Source: Lamellibrachia columna
Taxonomy: Eukaryota; Annelida; Polychaeta; Sabellida; Siboglinidae
Reading direction: 5' to 3'
Length of the DNA: 64,000 nucleotides
NCBI GenBank assembly: GCA_963662155.1
Contig: OY759265.1
Coordinates: forward strand, 43,716,227 to 43,780,226
Positions 59,760 to 64,000 of the stretch are shown here, one piece after another; positions within the stretch are counted from its first letter, which is position 1; the number at the start of each line of letters is the position of its first letter. The position numbers were made by a program, and so were the translations under genes. The notes below the pieces were generated by a model that saw nothing but the letters and a program-made list of their open reading frames with translations, was not told the DNA's origin and searched no databases.

Positions 59760-60670
59760 TAGAGTTAGTTTATTTATTTCATTTATACCATTTTAAATAT
59801 GTTTTCATTCATTATAAACATATTCATGTTTATTACCTTGGTGCTGTCTCTCATTTGTGGAAACTTCATACACTCTTACGTTGAGCTTAATATAAGTACG
59901 GCCCGCCCCTAGTTTTTGAGCCACCTTGCGCGGACCTCCACCGAAATCTGTGACACTATTGGCACAATATTAGATCAGTGTAAGTAATAGTGCATATTTT
60001 TAATTACGTCTGTCTCGTGTTGCTTTGCTTTCAGGGTGATTTGTGGACGTCCATAGTTTTATATTTTGTATGTAAAGGGGGGCCGTCTTATCTCCAGGGG
60101 CCGTTTTGTCCCAGGTTACCCTACTCAAAAAGCACATACACGTGCAACGACAATATAGCAGTATAAACATAAACATTTAGTGTATTAACAATACCTTATC
60201 AAAAGGACAGTATGATTCGCAACAGTGTAAATGTTGCCGAGAAGTAACGGGGATGCGGCGTTCCAGAAAGGATTTAGTCACAAATGACCTTTCTACAGCC
60301 GCTGTGACTGGACAACCAACCCTTGGCTACAACCTTACTACTTCCTTGGACCAGCTATAACCCTCCATCCCCCATAAGGAATGTTCAAGACAATATTTGT
60401 TGATGACCTTATATAATAGCAATTTTAAATCTAGTTGTTTGCTACTTGGCAATTGCTGCCTGTTCAATAGGGAGTGTCTGGAAGTATGACCAATGAGCTG
60501 TAAAACGTAACATGGGGGTAGGGATAGATATTTCCGCATAATACGTTAAACATCATGTCAAACCATATGAAATGTGCGAATGAATGCGCTGGTAGAGTCG
60601 AAGACAACCCAACTGCACTAGCCAACTAACTATTGACCAATGCTTCCAGCATGTTGAGCGAAACAATTTA
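59760..60670. other. No gene recognised
   Basis: AT-rich sequence without supported features. Confidence 0.5.
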
Positions 60671-60713
60671 TTGTATATAGTATTTAATATAAGTCATGTG
60701 TACATGGTGTATA

Positions 60714-61010
<297 letters not shown>

Positions 61011-61030
61011 CAAACGGATAGAGAAACATA

Positions 61031-61815
61031 TTATATATATATAATAATATATACGATGAGGTCAGATGTACCTGATGTAGCTACATGGAAACAGTGTAAC
61101 ATGATTCGTGTGTCAGCTTTTTCCTGAGACGAGGAGAGTGCCGGGACGGGAGAACTTTCTACTGTGATGCTATCAGCTGATGTCAATGCGATACAGCTGT
61201 CCCCGCAGACAAAGAAGATCTGACGGCCCTGTAGTTGCAGCATATTTTGCTTTTGCCACTCTGACAGTACCAGCCTGATTAAATTTGTCTAGTTGTCGTT
61301 GTTAGTTAGGAATGATTTCCTTTCATTTGGCAGTTTTGTAGATGGGCATTTAACGGGGTGTGCACCCGAAGCTCCTCCTCGTCTTCTTTCAGCTGACTTG
61401 ATTGAGTTGTCCTTGTAGGTGTCGGTCACATAGTCCACCCTCTTCACCTTGGGCAGCACGCTGAACAGTTTCTCAGACAACTCTCCAAAGTTCTGATACA
61501 GAACAGTGAGTGCATGCAATATGCAGTAGGGCGTTCCCGTCAATTATGTATGCACCCAAGTCGTCAAGGCAAGGATGGTCAACCAGCATCATCTTCGAGC
61601 TGGTGCATCAGTTTGGCTTTGTCTTATTTTTACTGGAAGCCCATCCGGTGTAGCTAAAGCCCATGTGACCGAACCAAGTGGATATTGCAGTACCTTCTGT
61701 AGATTAAGGTTGTTGTCTTCAAAGAGAATTAGCAGCTGTTCAAAGAGATTCCGTTGTGCTGATAGTTGGACTATCTTCGAGGATTTTAGTTTCTTGGTAT
61801 TTTCAAGAGAACCAA
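61031..61815 (-). pseudogene. Broken copy of an uncharacterised invertebrate multicopy gene family
   Basis: Collinear minus-strand blocks in three frames: RKLKSSKIVQLSAQRNLFEQ then LLILFEDNNLNLQKVLQYPL and GSVTWALATPDGLPVK (61,815-61,600); DDLGAYIIDGNALLHIA (about 61,570-61,510); and FGELSEKLFSVLPKVKRVDY then VTDTYKDNSIKSAERRRGG (61,490-61,289). After a TAG at 61,289-61,291 it continues MLQLQGRQIFFVCGDSCIAL and SSSQEKADTRIMLHC to 61,060. I recognise this order from unnamed multicopy proteins of invertebrates (VD.VTD.Y...SIK..ER and EADTR..LH boxes). The function is unknown to me. The 3' end is lost in the microsatellite. Confidence 0.6.
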
Positions 61816-61839
61816 ACGTTCTTTACAGGCCGGATTTTT

Positions 61840-62535
61840 TTCAGAAAAATGTATGCACAATTTGAAACAAGTGTAGATTGGTTACTAGCAATAATTCTCT
61901 GATATATGTATACATTTTTGGAAAGGTAATATCCTATAGAATCTATTTTTGAGAATTTTTTTTTTATGATATGACATAATTTATTCAAAATGGCTGCCAG
62001 AAATCTCGAGCAAAATGTTACACATGCACTCCATATGCAATAACTAGACAACTACTGGTCGTGGGTGAATTCTGATTTCATATTTGGAAAGAGCATTCAT
62101 TTTTACACAAAGTGTATAAATATGATTGAAATGTGAACATTATTTGATATTTTAGTGAACATTCATTGTAAAGTATACTCGGATTTTTTCCCTGAAAAAA
62201 CGTGTGAACAATTTTAAACAAGTGTAAATTGGTTATTAGCAATATTCCCCCAATACATGTATACATTTTTGGAAAGCTAGCATCCTAGAGAATATATTGT
62301 TGCTGGAATTTTTGTTATGTGATGTGATATCATAATTTATTCAAAATGGCTGTCGAAAATTGCGCGAGTAAAATTTTACACATGCACTCCACATGCAATA
62401 ACTAGACAACTCCTGGTCATGGGTGAATGCTGTTAGCATATTTGGAAAGAGCATTTATTTCTACAAAAATACTATGAATATGACTGAAATGTGAACATTA
62501 TAAGATATTTTATTGAACATTCACTGTAAAGTGAA
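61840..62535. repeat. About 352-bp diverged tandem duplication
   Basis: The block starting aaacaagtgtagattggtta at 61,865 recurs from 62,217 with about 85-90% similarity by eye, including ttattcaaaatggctg and acatgcactcca(t/c)atgcaataac. No coding. Confidence 0.85.
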
Positions 62536-62677
62536 AAAATTGTACAATTTATGTTCGGTCTTACAAGCCTTCCTGCCAAAATAAAACTACCAGTCATAAA
62601 CTGTGGTGAATACACATCTAGGAATAACAGCAATACTTATACAAAGGGGCATAAAACTGTAATTAGCACATTACTGT

Positions 62678-62684
<7 letters not shown>

Positions 62685-62759
<75 letters not shown>
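62685..62759. repeat. (TA)n microsatellite
   Basis: About 36 uninterrupted TA units. Confidence 0.97.
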
Positions 62760-62762
<3 letters not shown>

Positions 62763-62992
62763 TATTACAGACTATACAGATATTTTACAGGAAGCATCTA
62801 CAAAGTAAAAAATATATACATCATTTCTGTAGTTACATGTTTGTTGTCCAACCTGTAAAAAAAGAATGATTAGCAACATATGAATTGTTAGTACACATTT
62901 ATGTAGAACACACAAAGGATACACTTATCATTCAAACAACAAGTGTCAATGTCCGGATTATATCCAGGTATATCCTTCACACAGTTCGGGGC

Positions 62993-63796
62993 TCACACTT
63001 TCGTGTGCCAGTCACGCCAACAAGTGCTGCCCTTTCTCAGACACAGATGAACGTCACATTGTTCACACTTGATACGTGATCGACTTATGCCCAATGCATG
63101 CCTGTTTACGCCACGTGGAATTACTCCGCCAGCGTATGCTGCCTTCACCTTCGCTGTACAAAGTGCACAATCTTTCACGCACTCTTCGCTGGCAGGATGG
63201 TGGCTCCCAACATTCTGGAAGCGTGCCTCGGTGGCATATGTATCGGATGGTCGCCCTGCACGCTTCTGACCAGCACGATAGCTGCCGATCAACTGGTCCG
63301 CAAGTTCCTCACGGAATTCCTGGTGAAATCGCAGCAGGCGATTACTCGCACCACGATGATCCTTGAAGTAGGACTCTATCACGTAGGCATTGTGGATCGC
63401 CAACTCCAGCAGATGAAAGACGACGCGTCGATTCCACTTGCTAGAGCGTCGCGCACAGTTGTAATATTTAATGATTCTGTCAGCAAAGTCGACACCTCCC
63501 ATGTGTTCGTTGTGGGCACGAATGCAAGGTGGCGATGCAACGTCAAGGCCATCTCTGTCGCCACGTTTCCCCTTTCGCTTCACGATCCTCTTGGCAGCTG
63601 GGACTGCAGCGTCATGTTCTGGAGCGTGGATGGTGCTCAAGAAGTGGACAGGCTTGCTGTCTATCCACACTTGAGCGAGAATCGCCTCTTTCATGCGCCA
63701 CATGTCGTCTCCACGTTTGTGGCCCCGCATTGACTTTACCGTAATTGCCGTTGGGAATCCGGAGCGATCTGCGCGAGCCGTTCCACAGCAGTATAC
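62993..63796 (-). CDS. piggyBac-type transposase (PGBD-like), 3' exon, open
   Basis: A single open minus-strand exon from acceptor tgttcag (63,797) to TGA at 62,993. It begins VYCCGTARADRSGFPTAITV, then W.DSKPVHFLSTIHAPEHDA, a PPCIRAHNEHMGGVDFADRI block carrying the last catalytic Asp of the piggyBac DDD triad, YYNCARRSSKWNRRVVFHLL, and a C-terminal Cys/His domain with CVKDCALC and CEQCDVHLCLRKGSTCWRDW. It has the full C-terminal half of piggyBac transposases without stops or frameshifts. The 5' exon(s), with the first two catalytic Asp residues, lie beyond the window. It could be a live element or a domesticated PGBD-type gene; the intron favours the second only slightly. Confidence 0.92.
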   Translation of the reverse strand, partial: VYCCGTARADRSGFPTAITVKSMRGHKRGDDMWRMKEAILAQVWIDSKPVHFLSTIHAPEHDAAVPAAKRIVKRKGKRGDRDGLDVASPPCIRAHNEHMGGVDFADRIIKYYNCARRSSKWNRRVVFHLLELAIHNAYVIESYFKDHRGASNRLLRFHQEFREELADQLIGSYRAGQKRAGRPSDTYATEARFQNVGSHHPASEECVKDCALCTAKVKAAYAGGVIPRGVNRHALGISRSRIKCEQCDVHLCLRKGSTCWRDWHTKV

Positions 63797-63799
63797 CTG

Positions 63800-64000
63800 A
63801 ACAATAATAAACTGTTATAGAAATATTCATAACATGCAGCAAACAAAAACATACTTCAATAGAAAATGAATACAAGTCACAAGAATAATAATTACAAAAT
63901 AAATACCACTGAATAATTTGTTGAGTTGCTAATAAACTTGTTTATTATTATTACTGAAAATAAAAAAAAACATTTACAATATTGATATTGTAATATAAAA
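63800..64000. other. Probable intron of the piggyBac-type gene
   Basis: AT-rich sequence upstream (on the gene strand) of the acceptor at 63,797. No coding seen. Confidence 0.4.

Overview
The window is metazoan nuclear DNA. It has GT-AG introns, RTE, CR1 and other LINEs, Tc1, hAT-like, piggyBac and Maverick/Polinton remains, long microsatellites and kilobase minisatellites. The repertoire suggests a marine or other aquatic invertebrate, but no lineage can be fixed from the sequence alone.

The backbone is a tail-to-tail inverted duplication of an ornithine decarboxylase-like (ODC) gene. Arm A (about 1-13,250, plus strand) and arm B (about 40,560-27,860, minus strand) carry collinear exons of the same size and phase, and their introns are also alignable. 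Both copies stay open in every exon but have lost different active-site residues. Copy A changes three PLP-phosphate contacts (Ser to Cys, Gly to Val, Arg to Gln). Copy B keeps those but replaces the Cys-Asp pair of the GPTCDG motif with Leu-Thr. The intron before exon 4 holds about three degenerate units of a 26-bp repeat in copy A and about 175 units (4.6 kb) in copy B, and the exon 4 splice acceptor is built from a repeat unit. Copy B also has a tandem duplication of its 5' exons, so it has two versions of the first catalytic-domain exon.

The 14.6-kb spacer between the arms holds a tyrosine-recombinase element remnant (13.4-14.19 kb), a decayed Maverick/Polinton cassette (integrase C-terminus, small membrane protein, capsid protein, protease, 14.19-16.77 kb; ATPase on the other strand at 19.8-20.1 kb), a minisatellite block with inverted flanks (17.3-19.5 kb), about 186 uninterrupted CTG repeats (20.3-20.86 kb) and a 30/31-bp minisatellite (25.7-26.7 kb).

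Downstream of arm B, 41.5-51.7 kb is a nest of four transposons: a LINE split by a Tc1 element, which is split by a 7.7-kb element with TTAA target duplications (Kolobok-like), which contains a 2.1-kb hAT-like element. From 53.2 to 57.7 kb two LINEs lie head to head. Then come a second tyrosine-recombinase remnant (58.4 kb), a GC-rich unassigned reading frame (59.0-59.7 kb), long (TG)n and (TA)n tracts, a broken copy of an uncharacterised invertebrate gene family (61.0-61.8 kb), and the 3' exon of an apparently intact piggyBac-type transposase gene (62.99-63.80 kb, minus strand), whose 5' part lies beyond the window.

No tRNA, rRNA, CRISPR array or operon was found. All homology statements come from reading the sequence and from family knowledge; no database search was run.
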